From contig OY821787.1 in NCBI GenBank assembly GCA_963682175.1, forward strand, positions 22,980,501 to 23,044,500: DNA of 64,000 bases, given 5' to 3'. Of this stretch, positions 46,275 to 59,438 are shown one piece after another (position 1 is the stretch's first letter; every line of letters starts with the position of its first letter). The position numbers and the translations under genes are program-made. The notes below the pieces were generated by a model. That model was not told where the DNA came from and ran no database searches. It worked only from the letters and a program-made list of their open reading frames with translations. The DNA is from Triglochin maritima (Eukaryota; Streptophyta; Magnoliopsida; Alismatales; Juncaginaceae).

Positions 46275-47572
46275 TTGGTACCAGAGCCATCCTGGTCACC
46301 TCCGAGTTTTTGGTTTTTTGAGCATCTTTCTTTATTTCATTTGAGGTTAGATAATTTCGGTGATTCTTAGAAAGAAAAATTGGATACATATGTTGTTTTT
46401 TTCTTTCTCTCCATTGATGCACCTAGGGTTTGGTGGTCGGTTTTTTGCTCCTCACCCGAGTACATTTTTTTTGGATTACTTGACTATGTGGCAAGGGTTT
46501 GATGACATTTTTTGTCACCCTAGCGCATGGGTTTTTTGATTCATCTTATACATGCAATTAGTTTTTTTATTCATCTTATACATGCAATTAGTATTACATG
46601 ATTCATCATCTCAAAACACAGTTAATATACATGTTGTCATTAAAGTTTTCGAAATGTCACTTTGTTAGTCGACTTTCCTAACGGTGTTAGATTACTCATT
46701 AATTTGTTGCAAATTTTATAAAACCTGCCTTTTATAACTTCTCTCTCACTTCTCCTTTTTTCCTCATCCGTCTTTCTCTCTCACTTCTTTTTTTCTTCTC
46801 ATCCTTTTTTCTCTCTCTTATCTCTCTTGAATCTCTCTTTCTCTTTCTTATCTCTCTTGCTTCTTTTTTTCTCGTCCCTCTTTCTCTCTCTTGAATCTCT
46901 CTCTCTCTTCAATCTGCCACCTCTCGACCACCCACATCTCTCACATCTCTCTCTTATCTCTCTCTTGAATCTTTCTGTTTACGTACCAAAAACATGTAAT
47001 CTCCAAAAACAATGTTCAGACAATCACAAAAACAATCACAAATTTAACCAATTCTCCAAAAACAATCACAAAAACATTAAGAAATTCTCCAAAAACAATC
47101 ACAAAAACATTAAGCAATTCTCCAAACACAACCACAAAAACATAACAATCCACAACTTCTTTACATGTTTCAATTACACCTCATAGTCATATATGTTGAA
47201 ATTGTTATCAGCCCCGACCCCACGAAACTACGCTGAGGAAGAGAATGAAAACAAAGAAGATGAGAAGGAAACAACATATCCGATGAAATCTCTGTCGTCC
47301 AAGTCTGCGACTTCGAAGGTGGACGACACCACCCTCACCACCACCACCAACAACAATGCAATTCGATGGAGTCTCTGGCCGACACCACCCTCGCCCTTCG
47401 GCGTAAATCCGTAGCAAATAGTGAAGTTGAAAATCAACGAAGCAAGAAAAGTTGGTGACCAAAAGGAATCTGTTAGAATCCCCAAATTCCCCAACCTGAT
47501 TCCCCTGAAAAAGGCCGAAATCGGTTGGATCGGAACCTTGGTGGTCATGGTGGGGACGTCGGTGGTCTGATC

Positions 47573-47946
47573 TATTGGATTAATCTAAGGATTAAGATGA
47601 TGTTTGCCCAAAGCACTGACACGTGGCGCACTCTCATTAGCTGCGCATTAGGGTTTAGGGTGGGGACATCTATATAAGGAGGGGAGCCTCCCATTGGATG
47701 GATGATTCTTGTGTGCAAACCCTAGCCTCCACCCTAACCCCAGCCACCACCTCCCTCTCCCTCAAATCCGTCCCTTCCAAGTAGGACTCTTGGGTTGTGG
47801 ATTTGTTCTTCTTCTCCTAGAGAGTAGAAGATCGGCCGGTGCTCAAGAAGACTCCGTGAGGTGATCGTCGATTCTTCTTCCGCTGCCACAGGTTCTCTCC
47901 ACCAAGGTAAATCCGAACCAGTAGACTAGATCGTAGTTTGCTAACA
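47573..47946 (+). mobile_element. Array LTR copy 3
   Basis: Same 374-bp LTR; nearly identical to copies 4 and 5. Confidence 0.9.
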
Positions 47947-49247
47947 TTGGTACCAGAGCCATCCTGGTCACCTCCGAGTTTTTTGGTTTTTTGAGCATCT
48001 TTCTTTATTTCATTTGAGTTGAGATAATTTCGGTGATTCTTAGAAAGAAAAAATTGGATACATATGTTGTTTTTTTTCTTTCTCTCCATTGATGCACCTA
48101 GGGTTTGGTGGTCGGTTTTTTGCTCCTCACCCGAGTACATTTTTTTTGGATTACTTGACTATGCGGCTAGGGTTTGATGGCATGTTTTGTCACCCTAGCG
48201 CATGGGTTTTTTGATTCATCTTATACATGCAATTAGTTTTTTTATTCATCTTATACATGCAATTAGTATTACATGATTCATCATCTCAAAACACAGTTAA
48301 TATACATGTTGTCATTAAAGTTTTCAAAATGTCACTCTGTTAGTCGACTTTCCTAACGGTGTTAGATTACTCATTAATTTGTTGCAAATTTTATAAAACC
48401 TGCCTTTTATAACTTCTCTCTCACTTCTCTTTTTTTCCTCATCCGTCTTTCTCTCTCACTTCTTTTTTTCTTCTCATCCTTTTTTTTCTCTCTTATCTCT
48501 CTTGAATCTCTCTTTCTCTTTCTTATCTCTCTTGCTTCTTTTTTTCTCGTCCCTCTTTCTCTCTCTTGAATCTCTCTCTCTCTTCAATCTGCCACCTCTC
48601 GACCACCCACATCTCTCACATCTCTCTCTTATCTCTCTCTTGAATCTTTCTGTTTACGTACCAAAAACATGTAATCTCCAAAAACAATGTTCAGACAATC
48701 ACAAAAACAATCACAAATTTAACCAATTCTCCAAAAACAATCACAAAAACATTAAGAAATTCTCCAAAAACAATCACAAAAACATTAAGCAATTCTCCAA
48801 ACACAACCACAAAAACATAACAATCCACAACTTCTTTACATGTTTCAATTACTCCTCATAGTCATATATGTTGAAATTGTTATCAGCCCCGACCCCACGA
48901 ATCTACGCTGAGGAAGAGAATGAAAACAAAGAAGATGAGAAGGAAACAACATATCCGATGAAATCTCTGTCGTCCAAGTCTGCGACTTCGAAGGTGGACG
49001 ACACCACCCTCACCACCACCACCAACAACAATGCAATTCGATGGAGTCTCTGGCCGACACCACCCTCGCCCTTCGGCGTAAATCCGTAGCAAATAGTGAA
49101 GTTGAAAATCAACGAAGCAAGAAAAGTTGGTGACCAAAAGGAATCTGTTAGAATCCCCAAATTCCCCAACCTGATTCCCCTGAAAAAGGCCGAAATCGGT
49201 TGGATCGGAACCTTGGTGGTCATGGTGGGGACGTCGGTGGTCTGATC

Positions 49248-49621
49248 TATTGGATTAATCTAAGGATTAAGATGATGTTTGCCCAAAGCACTGACACGTG
49301 GCGCACTCTCATTAGCTGCGCATTAGGGTTTAGGGTGGGGACATCTATATAAGGAGGGGAGCCTCCCATTGGATGGATGATTCTTGTGTCCAAACCCTAG
49401 CCTCCACCCTAACCCCAGCCACCACCTCCCTCTCCCTCAAATCCGTCCCTTCCAAGTAGGACTCTTGGGTTGTGGATTTGTTCTTCTTCTCCTAGAGAGT
49501 AGAAGATCGGCCGGTGCTCAAGAAGACTCCGTGAGGTGATCGTCGATTCTTCTTCCGCTGCCACAGGTTCTCTCCACCAAGGTAAATCCGAACCAGTAGA
49601 CTAGATCGTAGTTTGCTAACA
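49248..49621 (+). mobile_element. Array LTR copy 4
   Basis: Same 374-bp LTR, exactly 1675 bp from copies 3 and 5. Confidence 0.9.
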
Positions 49622-50922
49622 TTGGTACCAGAGCCATCCTGGTCACCTCCGAGTTTTTTGGTTTTTTGAGCATCTTTCTTTATTTCATTTGAGTTGAGAT
49701 AATTTCGGTGATTCTTAGAAAGAAAAAATTGGATACATATGTTGTTTTTTTTCTTTCTCTCCATTGATGCACCTAGGGTTTGGTGGTCGGTTTTTTGCTC
49801 CTCACCCGAGTACATTTTTTTTGGATTACTTGACTATGCGGCTAGGGTTTGATGGCATTTTTTGTCACCCTAGCGCATGGGTTTTTTGATTCATCTTATA
49901 CATGCAATTAGTTTTTTTATTCATCTTATACATGCAATTAGTATTACATGATTCATCATCTCAAAACACAGTTAATATACATGTTGTCATTAAAGTTTTC
50001 AAAATGTCACTCTGTTAGTCGACTTTCCTAACGGTGTTAGATTACTCATTAATTTGTTGCAAATTTTATAAAACCTGCCTTTTATAACTTCTCTCTCACT
50101 TCTCTTTTTTTCCTCATCCGTCTTTCTCTCTCACTTCTTTTTTTCTTCTCATCCTTTTTTTTCTCTCTTATCTCTCTTGAATCTCTCTTTCTCTTTCTTA
50201 TCTCTCTTGCTTCTTTTTTTCTCGTCCCTCTTTCTCTCTCTTGAATCTCTCTCTCTCTTCAATCTGCCACCTCTCGACCACCCACATCTCTCACATCTCT
50301 CTCTTATCTCTCTCTTGAATCTTTCTGTTTACGTACCAAAAACATGTAATCTCCAAAAACAATGTTCAGACAATCACAAAAACAATCACAAATTTAACCA
50401 ATTCTCCAAAAACAATCACAAAAACATTAAGAAATTCTCCAAAAACAATCACAAAAACATTAAGCAATTCTCCAAACACAACCACAAAAACATAACAATC
50501 CACAACTTCTTTACATGTTTCAATTACTCCTCATAGTCATATATGTTGAAATTGTTATCAGCCCCGACCCCACGAAACTACGCTGAGGAAGAGAATGAAA
50601 ACAAAGAAGATGAGAAGGAAACAACATATCCGATGAAATCTCTGTCGTCCAAGTCTGCGACTTCGAAGGTGGACGACACCACCCTCACCACCACCACCAA
50701 CAACAATGCAATTCGATGGAGTCTCTGGCCGACACCACCCTCGCCCTTCGGCGTAAATCCGTAGCAAATAGTGAAGTTGAAAATCAACGAAGCAAGAAAA
50801 GTTGGTGACCAAAAGGAATCTGTTAGAATCCCCAAATTCCCCAACCTGATTCCCCTGAAAAAGGCCGAAATCGGTTGGATCGGAACCTTGGTGGTCATGG
50901 TGGGGACGTCGGTGGTCTGATC

Positions 50923-51296
50923 TATTGGATTAATCTAAGGATTAAGATGATGTTTGCCCAAAGCACTGACACGTGGCGCACTCTCATTAGCTGCGCATTA
51001 GGGTTTAGGGTGGGGACATCTATATAAGGAGGGGAGCCTCCCATTGGATGGATGATTCTTGTGTCCAAACCCTAGCCTCCACCCTAACCCCAGCCACCAC
51101 CTCCCTCTCCCTCAAATCCGTCCCTTCCAAGTAGGACTCTTGGGTTGTGGATTTGTTCTTCTTCTCCTAGAGAGTAGAAGATCGGCCGGTGCTCAAGAAG
51201 ACTCCGTGAGGTGATCGTCGATTCTTCTTCCGCTGCCACAGGTTCTCTCCACCAAGGTAAATCCGAACCAGTAGACTAGATCGTAGTTTGCTAACA
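50923..51296 (+). mobile_element. Array LTR copy 5
   Basis: Same 374-bp LTR, the last before the genuine 5' LTR of the full element at 52598. Confidence 0.9.
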
Positions 51297-52597
51297 TTGG
51301 TACCAGAGCCATCCTGGTCACCTCCGAGTTTTTTGGTTTTTTGAGCATCTTTCTTTATTTCATTTGAGTTGAGATAATTTCGGTGATTCTTAGAAAGAAA
51401 AAATTGGATACATATGTTGTTTTTTTTCTTTCTCTCCATTGATGCACCTAGGGTTTGGTGGTCGGTTTTTTGCTCCTCACCCGAGTACATTTTTTTTGGA
51501 TTACTTGACTATGCGGCTAGGGTTTGATGGCATTTTTTGTCACCCTAGCGCATGGGTTTTTTGATTCATCTTATACATGCAATTAGTTTTTTGATTCATC
51601 TTATACATGCAATTAGTATTACATGATTCATCATCTCAAAACACAGTTAATATACATGTTGTCATTAAAGTTTTCAAAATGTCACTCTGTTAGTCGACTT
51701 TCCTAACGGTGTTAGATTACTCATTAATTTGTTGCAAATTTTATAAAACCTGCCTTTTATAACTTCTCTCTCACTTCTCTTTTTTTCCTCATCCGTCTTT
51801 CTCTCTCACTTCTTTTTTTCTTCTCATCCTTTTTTTTCTCTCTTATCTCTCTTGAATCTCTCTTTCTCTTTCTTATCTCTCTTGCTTCTTTTTTTCTCGT
51901 CCCTCTTTCTCTCTCTTGAATCTCTCTCTCTCTTCAATCTGCCACCTCTCGACCACCCACATCTCTCACATCTCTCTCTTATCTCTCCCTTGAATCTTTC
52001 TGTTTACGTACCAAAAACATGTAATTTCCAAAAACAATGTTCAGACAATCACAAAAACAATCACAAATTTAACCAATTCTCCAAAAACAATCACAAAAAC
52101 ATTAAGAAATTCTCCAAAAACAATCACAAAAACATTAAGCAATTCTCCAAACACAACCACAAAAACATAATAATCCACAACTTCTTTACATGTTTCAATT
52201 CCTCCTCATAGTCATATATGTTGAAATTGTTATCAGCACCGACCCCACGAAACTACGCTGAGGAAGAGAATGAAAACAAAGAAGATGAGAAGGAAACAAC
52301 ATATCCGATGAAATCTCTGTCGTCCAAGTCTGCGACTTCGAAGGTGGACGACACCACCCTCACCACCACCACCAACAACAATGCAATTCGATGGAGTCTC
52401 TGGCCGACACCACCCTCGCCCTTCGGCGCAAATCCGTAGCAAATAGTGAAGTTGAAAATCAACGAAGCAAGAAAAGTTGGTGACCAAAAGGAATCTGTTA
52501 GAATCCCCAAATTCCCCAACCTGATTCCCCTGAAAAAGGCCGAAATCGGTTGGATCGGAACCTTGGTGGTCATGGTGGGGACGTCGGTGGTCTGATC

Positions 52598-52971
52598 TAT
52601 TGGATTAATCTAAGGATTAAGATGATGTTTGCCCAAAGCACTGACACGTGGCACACTCTCATTAGCTGCGCATTAGGGTTTAGGGTGGGGACATCTATAT
52701 AAGGAGGGGAGCCTCCCATTGGATGGATGATTCTTGTGTGCAAACCCTAGCCACCACCCTAACCCCAGCCACCACCTCCCTCTCCCTCAAATCCGTCCCT
52801 TCCAAGTAGGACTCTTGGGTTGTGGATTTGTTCTTCTTCTCCTAGAGAGTAGAAGATCGGCCGGTGCTCAAGAAGACTCCGTGAGGTGATCGTCGATTCT
52901 TCTTCCGCTGCCACAGGTTCTCTCCACCAAGGTAAATCCGAACTTGTAGACTAGATCGTAGTTTGCTAACA
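52598..52971 (+). mobile_element. 5' LTR of the p24-inserted copia
   Basis: 374 bp, TATTGG to TAACA. A TATA box (tatataagg) lies at 52696-52704. This is the sixth LTR in the tandem series. Confidence 0.92.
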
Positions 52972-52985
52972 TTGGTACCAGAGCC
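52972..52985 (+). promoter_or_regulatory. Primer-binding site, variant
   Basis: TTGGTACCAGAGCC follows the LTR end. It matches the tRNA-Met type site except for C in place of T (TACCAG for TATCAG). The same variant is present in all array units. Confidence 0.8.
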
Positions 52986-54146
52986 ATCCTGGTCACCTCC
53001 GAGTTTTTGGTTTTTTGAGCATCTTTCTTTATTTCATTTGAGTTGAGATAATTTCGGTGATTCTTAGAAAGAAAAAATTGGATACATATGTTGTTTTTTT
53101 TCTTTCTCTCCATTGATGCACCTAGGGTTTGGTGGGCGGTTTTTTGCTCCTCACCCGAGTACATTTTTTTTGGATTACTTGACTATGCGGCTAGGGTTCG
53201 ATGGCATTTTTTTCTCACCCTAGCGCATGGGTTTTTTTATTCATCTTATACATGCAATTAGGATAATTTTTGTGCTATCATGATTATATTGATTAGGGAA
53301 AGAAGAAAAAAAATCTGTTTTGAGAATGATTATTGTGGAGATTGGTTGTCATTACCTAACACGTTTTTGCCTATTTTCGTGCCCCATTCATGCATTGTTT
53401 CCATATACATTACTTCCTTATTCTTTGAATAAGGTGCACACTTTATGGTATTTTTTTCATACGTCGGATTGTGCTAACGTATGGAAAGATTGTGCCTATG
53501 TGGAATGAATGATTGCTGATTTTATTTACTGCCTTATTGAGAGATGAGCGTAATTTCATTCATTTATTTCCATTTTCAATAGTTATCACAATGGGCTGTA
53601 ATATTTATGGACTGTAATAATTATGGACTGTGGACTGTTTATTGCCCTAAGGGGACGAGGGGCTCCTTTATTTTTATTATTGCGATATTATTGCTATAAG
53701 ACTCATGCAGGTTCCCGTCGACGAGGCTAAATCCCTAATGGGGATCATTAGCTCGATATGGAAGTAATGTAGTAATCATATCTGTGTGATGTTGATTGGA
53801 TTTTTTTTGAAAACCATTTTTGGGAACTCGCATGCCTAGTGGGAGTTGCAAGGTTGAAGTGTTTTGTGTAAACCACTTTGCAACCGACGGCAAATATTTT
53901 TTTTGCTGATTTACCATGATTTAAAACGTTTTTTGGGGTCATTAAATCATGATGGAGCTCAATATCTAGATTAGTAAAATGGGTTTATTAACTATTGCAT
54001 GAGGATTTGATCGAATGATTTATGTTTTCTTTTGGTCTTAATGTTATAGCTATTAAGTCAGTTTATTCTTTATGATTATTGTAGCTCGTTATATTTTATG
54101 CTAGAACTCATGTATCGCTATGTATTTTGATTGTCCTAGATTCTTT
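52986..54146 (+). other. Leader of the p24-inserted copia
   Basis: This untranslated stretch lies between the primer-binding site and gag. Its first ~275 bp (to 53261) are what was copied into the array units; the rest is unique. No gene is seen. Confidence 0.7.
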
Positions 54147-56210
54147 ATGGCTGCTTCCAAAAGCATTGTCGCTGATCTGACTCGAGGAGATAAACACAAT
54201 GAAAGAAATTACGATCTGTGGTATCGTAAAATTGAGTATCTCTTAGAGGATCAAGACATGTTAGAAAACATAAACCAATCTATGTCTCCCCCCGAGGAGG
54301 GGAATACTGTGCAACATCTCAGAAACTTGGATGTTTATAATGCATGGAAAAAGAAAGACCGAATTGCTCGAATCACAATTCTAAGTTCAATGAGGGACGA
54401 TCTGTTACTGCGGTTCGAAAAGTTTCGAACTGCAAAGGCCTTGTGGGAAGCTGTGAAGTTTCAGTACGGAGTGACCTCCGTCACAAGGGCCCGCCAGCTT
54501 GGGCTCATATTTGATGGGTATAAAATGCGCCAAGGTCACACGATGAGGCAGCATATTACCGTAATGTCAAACATGATAAGCGAGCTGAGCACTGCCGGTC
54601 GTGCTAAGACCGATGAGGAGCAAGTGTCTGCTCTCATCAGATCGTTGCCTTCAAAGAATTGGGAGCATATGAAGGTCCATCTGACTCATACTGATGACAT
54701 CAGGACATTTGACCAGGCCGCAAAACACCTAGAGATGGAGGAGGACCGCATGCTTGCGGAAGCCCCTCTAACTGAAGTATTTGCTGCTGAGGCTGGCGCT
54801 CCTCGGAGAAGTGCAGGTTTTAAGTGCAAGAGAGATAGAGCTCAGGGTTTTAAAGGCAAGAAGGGTGCAAATTCAAACAAAATAGAAAACAAAGCTGGAA
54901 AGAAACGACCTCGAGGATCCAGAGGTGGGAAAGATAAGTCTAATGTGACTTGTTTTAACAGCCGAAAGACTGGACATTTTGCTCGTGAGTGCACTGAGCA
55001 AAAGGTAATTACTATGTGTAATCCCTCGAATTGTAACGTGACTAGTTCTGTGATGCTCACTGTTCATTCTCCTGTGTGGATTGTGGATTCAGGTGCCACG
55101 GACCACGTAACAAAGGATCGTTCTGCCTTCGTGGAATATCGCCGTGTTCCAAGTGGGAGGCGAATAAACATGGCAAACAACACTAGCATTGAAGTTCTTG
55201 GAGTTGGCACATGCAAAGTGGCTTTGCGAAGTGGCCGGATCCTATTACTTCACGATGTGTTGTATGCACCAGCTATACGGCGAAATATTATTTCTGTTGT
55301 TGTTTTGATGAGACATGGTTTTAAAGTTGTTTTTGAGAACAATGATATGGGTTTATACCTTTCTAACATTTATTATGGACGTGCCTATCTTTCAGACAGT
55401 TTTATTGTGTTGGACGCAATTTATGATTTCAATCATAACACTAGTGTCTTTATGAGCCAAAGTTCCATGAATAATGATTCAGTTATGTGGCATACTAGAC
55501 TAGGTCACATTGGTGTTGACCGGATGAACAGGTTGGCAAAGGATGGGGTATTAGGAGAATGCTCCAAATTCGAATTGTCGACCTGTGAATCTTGTCTAGC
55601 TGGAAAGGCAACTAGAAAACCGTTCGGAAAAGCCATTAGGGCTACTTCTCCTTTAGAACTAATTCACTCAGATATTTGTGGACCTTTGAATGTGCGTACT
55701 AGACATGGGCAGAGTTACTTCATCACATTCATTGATGACTTCACTAGATATGGTCATATTTATCTTATTTCTCACAAGTCAGAAGCTCTAGAATGTTTTA
55801 AGAAATTCATGAGCTTAGTTGAGAATCAGTTGGATAATAAGATAAAAACTCTTAGAACGGATAGAGGTGGTGAATATCTCTCCATAATGTTCAAGGAGTT
55901 GTGTGATGAAAAGGGGATATCTAGACAACTCACTATGCCTTATACTCCTCAGCAAAATGGTGTTGCCGAGAGAAGGAATAGAACGTTGCTAGACATGGTT
56001 AGATCCATGATGGCGCATGCGAGCTTACCAATTTCGTTTTGGGGAGATGCTCTAATGACTGCTGCCTACATCCTCAATAGAGTTCCAACAAAATCGGTTC
56101 CGTCAACTCCATATGAGTTATGGACAGGACGGAAGCCTGATTTTAGTCTGCTGCATCCTTGGGATGCGTGGCATACATTCATTCTACTAGTCACCGATAT
56201 GGAAAACTAG
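54147..56210 (+). pseudogene. Gag, protease and integrase of the p24-inserted copia
   Basis: The ATG at 54147 (MAASKSIV) is chosen over the in-frame ATG at 54120 because family Gag proteins start close to this point. The Gag capsid spans roughly residues 20-215 ([54 protein letters not shown]). The zinc knuckle at residue 269 reads [14 protein letters not shown], so the second cysteine is replaced by serine. Protease has DSG at 55086-55094 (residue 314). Integrase follows with [63 protein letters not shown] and [19 protein letters not shown]. The frame ends early because one base is missing near 56162. The element belongs to a different copia lineage from the SIRE-like ones. Confidence 0.88.
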
Positions 56211-57829
56211 GACCTAGAGGGAAAAAGTGTATCTTTGTAAAATACAGTGATCTCTCCAAAGGTTATGTTTTTATCAGGTTAGACGAGAATGAAAGAAGGA
56301 TGGAACTGGAGTCTAGGGATGCCACATTGTTGGAAAATGATTTTCCAACCCTTGCTGGAGCTATCAAAGAGTCAGTGGACTTATTTGAACAACAAGATGA
56401 GGACATTGCCACTCCATGGGATCAGGATCTGGAAGTTGAACATGAGGTTCCACCAGTCGATCCTAGTGGGAGAAGCAATGCTGAGGATCCGATAGCTCTC
56501 ACGGAGGATGAGCCATCAGATACCCATCTGCCTCGAAGTAAACACGGGCTCATTCCTCGTAGGCGATTTCGCTTAGAGGAAGAGGCCCTCATGATAGCTC
56601 AAGAAGAAATTGATTATGAATCATCCGGGATGACAGTAATCGATGAGCAAGAACTGGAGACCTTGAAAGAGGCTTTGGAAGGTCCAAATGCTAAAGAGTG
56701 GTTAGAAGCTATAAAGGAAGAGTTGGAGTCGATGAAAATTAAACGAGTCTGGGACTTGGTCGACTTACCACCGAACCGAAAGGCCATTGGGGCCAAGTGG
56801 ATCCTCAAAATTAAGAGGAAGGCGGATGGATCTATTGATAGATTCAAGGCTAGACTGGTAGCTAAAGGCTACACCCAAAGAGAAGGCGTGGATTTTGAGG
56901 AAACCTTTTCACCCGTGGTTAGGTTTGCCTCCATCCGCCTTCTACTAGCTATTGTAGCTCAGATGGACTTAGAGCTTTACCAAATGGATGTAAAGACTGC
57001 TTTTCTCAATGGAGAACTTAAGGAGGAGATCTATATGGATCAACCTCAAGGTTTTGAAGTCAAAGGACAAGAGCGCAAAGTGTGCAAGCTCAACAAGTCC
57101 TTGTATGGCTTAAAACAGGCGTTTAGACAGTGGAACATTTGCTTCCATCAAACTATATCAGAGAATGTGTTCTCTATGCTTGAGGAAGATCACTGTGTGT
57201 ACGTTAAGAGATCCAATGGTAAATTTGTCATTCTGACCTTGTATGTTGATGACATACTAATGGCTGGCAATAGCAAAGAGTTGTTGAAATCCACTAAAGA
57301 GTGGTTGTCCTCCACATTTGATATGAAGGACATGGGTGAAGCTAGCTACGTCCTTGGTGTCAAGATAGTTAGAGATAGGTCCAAGAGACTTTTGGGATTG
57401 TCTCAAGAGACTTACACTAACAACATGTTGAAGAAATACCACATGGACAAATGCAAACCAATCGACACTCCTGTTGAGAAGGGTTTACACTTAAGCCTTG
57501 ATAAGCATCCTGAGACTCCTGAAGAGAAGGCAAAAATGAGCAAGGTTTCATACTCCAATGCTGTGGGAAGCCTTATGTACGCTATGATGTGTACTAGGCG
57601 AGACATTTGTTATGATGTGGGCATGGTGAGTCGATACCAGTCCAACCCAAGCATGGAGCAGTGGAAGGCAGTCAAGAGAATCATGAGATACCTCAGAGGA
57701 ACGAGTAACTACATGCTGTGTTACCAAGCATCAGATCTCCGCCTGATTGGCTATAGTGATGCTGATTGGGCTGGAGACATTGATGAAAGGAAGTCTACCT
57801 CTGGTTATGCAAGAAGCAAACCTATATAG
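56159..57829 (+). pseudogene. Integrase C-terminus, reverse transcriptase and RNase H start
   Basis: Continuing in the shifted frame, the integrase C-terminal part ([20 protein letters not shown]) leads to an acidic linker and then reverse transcriptase. Its motifs are [51 protein letters not shown] and the catalytic [10 protein letters not shown] (57242-57271). RNase H begins with [19 protein letters not shown] and stops at 57829 because about a dozen codons and the frame are lost at 57808. All polymerase motifs are intact. Confidence 0.88.
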
Positions 57830-57840
57830 CCCTGTCGACT

Positions 57841-58179
57841 ATGGAAGCAGAGTATGTTGCATGCTCTGCAGCAGTACAGGAGGCAGTTTGGTTGAGGAGG
57901 TTCTTACAACATACTGGGCTACTGGAGACATCTGATGAGCTTGTTGTTGTCTATTGTGACAGCATGACTGTCCTTTGTTATGTGAAAGACCCCAAGTATC
58001 ATGGAAAGACCAAACATATACAGGTTAGGTATCATTTTGTGAAGGACATCATAGCGGGAAAGGAAGTTGTGTTAAGACATGTGTCTACTAGTCTTATGGT
58101 TGCTGACCCTCTTACCAAGGTTGTAGCTAAGGACTCGTTTGTATCTCATGTGATGTCCTTAGGCTTACGCAGACTTTGA
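57841..58179 (+). pseudogene. RNase H C-terminal part
   Basis: The frame resumes with STMEAEYVACSAAVQEAVW, then CDSMTVLCYVKDPKYHGKTK, HIQVRYHFVKD and ADPLTKVV, and ends at 58179. This completes the RNase H domain of the same polyprotein. It is separated from the previous piece by the small deletion near 57808. Confidence 0.85.
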
Positions 58180-59426
58180 TGTATTGCCATGTCTGACTTC
58201 CTTTTATGAGTGATTGTGTTTTTTCGTTTCGACTATATCTGTTTGGTTGATGTAGTTGTTCTAGCATAAAATATTATTTTGTCAATAGGTTGAAGAATGC
58301 TTACTCACACGAGCATTCGCCTCTGGTGCTTTTCGTAGGTAGCAGAGATGAGACTGATCATGAGGAGATCTTGTATGATAGATCCAGAGTAGTTCATGAT
58401 AGGACAGTCGCCTTGATTAGGAATCAAGATGAGATCCTCTATGTTGGTGAGGATTGACATGAATGTTCCCACGATTCATGTGACCTATAGAATCCAAGTG
58501 CGAGCATCACATGTGGCGCCAGGTGACACCTGTATGGTGTTAAGGCGACAATGATGAAGCTCGGGTCAGTCGCAGAGGGGGTGCGACTGGACCAAGACTT
58601 GTATGGTGTTGAGAGACAGACGTATTGTTGTGTACAGTATGATCCACCATAACATGTTTGTCATACAACATGTGCTGAGCGACCATTGGGAAGTGAAAGG
58701 ATGGATCCCTGCTCCTTCACTGTGTGAGTCCAAGACTTGATTGTCATTAGTTACCCTCAGTTACCTTCGACGACACCATGAAGCAAAGAGTTGATGTGGC
58801 TACTTTGGGATGTTATCTATGACCATGAGAGATTCGGTCTAAAGAGGCATCTTCGGGAAAGGAGTTAACTCTGAGTGTAATGGTGGTCTGGGGCGAAGGG
58901 AAAGGTTTGACTCGACTGCACTAAAAGTATTTGCTGGGGCCAACTGTATTGGATACAGTAGCAAGTACCTTGAGGACAAGAAGGTATTCTCTCCGAGGGA
59001 TCGAGATACCGTTCATGTCAAGTGAGTTTCTGAGTAAACCTGGGGAACTGTGATGTGCATTTTTGACTGCTTATTTATTGGTTTTTGAGGATGTTGTCAT
59101 TCTGGCCTTCTAGTAAGGTTTCTAGTTTGAGACTCCTAAATTGCAGGTACATCACCGGTCGCACGACCCATTTGTCCGTATGATCGGAAGAGTGCATGTG
59201 TCGGAGACACAGATGATCTTGTTTCGGGGATACATGATCAGAGACTTACGTGTTGTCGATGCGTTCTTGGAGAGAGAAATAGTTGTATATATCAGGGATG
59301 TATACATATGTGTCGGGGACACATGAAGAGGTGACACATTGTCATCTTATGATTGTATGTATCGGGGATATATACATATGTGTCAGGGACACAAAAGAAG
59401 ATGACATGTTGTTGACGTGTTGTTGT
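58180..59426 (+). other. 3' region of the p24-inserted copia
   Basis: No conserved gene is seen. Between about 59283 and 59420 a ~70-bp segment containing 'tatacatatgtgtc' followed by 'ggggacaca' is duplicated imperfectly. The reading frames here are weak. Confidence 0.6.
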
Positions 59427-59438
59427 GGAAGTGGGAGA
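59427..59438 (+). promoter_or_regulatory. Polypurine tract
   Basis: GGAAGTGGGAGA stands immediately before the 3' LTR start TATTGG and confirms that the LTR begins with TA. Confidence 0.85.

Larger units (their letters stand above)
43532..53261 (+). repeat. Tandem array of ~1675-bp host/LTR units
   Basis: Unit boundaries defined by the junction 'catgcaattag|tattacatg' fall at 44912, 46592, 48267, 49942 and 51617. Spacing is 1680, then exactly 1675 three times. A first, left-truncated copy starts at about 43625. Each full unit holds ~985 bp of host DNA ending in TGATC, a 374-bp copia LTR, a primer-binding site and ~315 bp of copia leader. The last unit (51617-53261) continues into the complete copia instead of another unit. 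The units at 46592-51616 are almost identical. Short reading frames repeat with the units but show no protein family. Confidence 0.95.
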
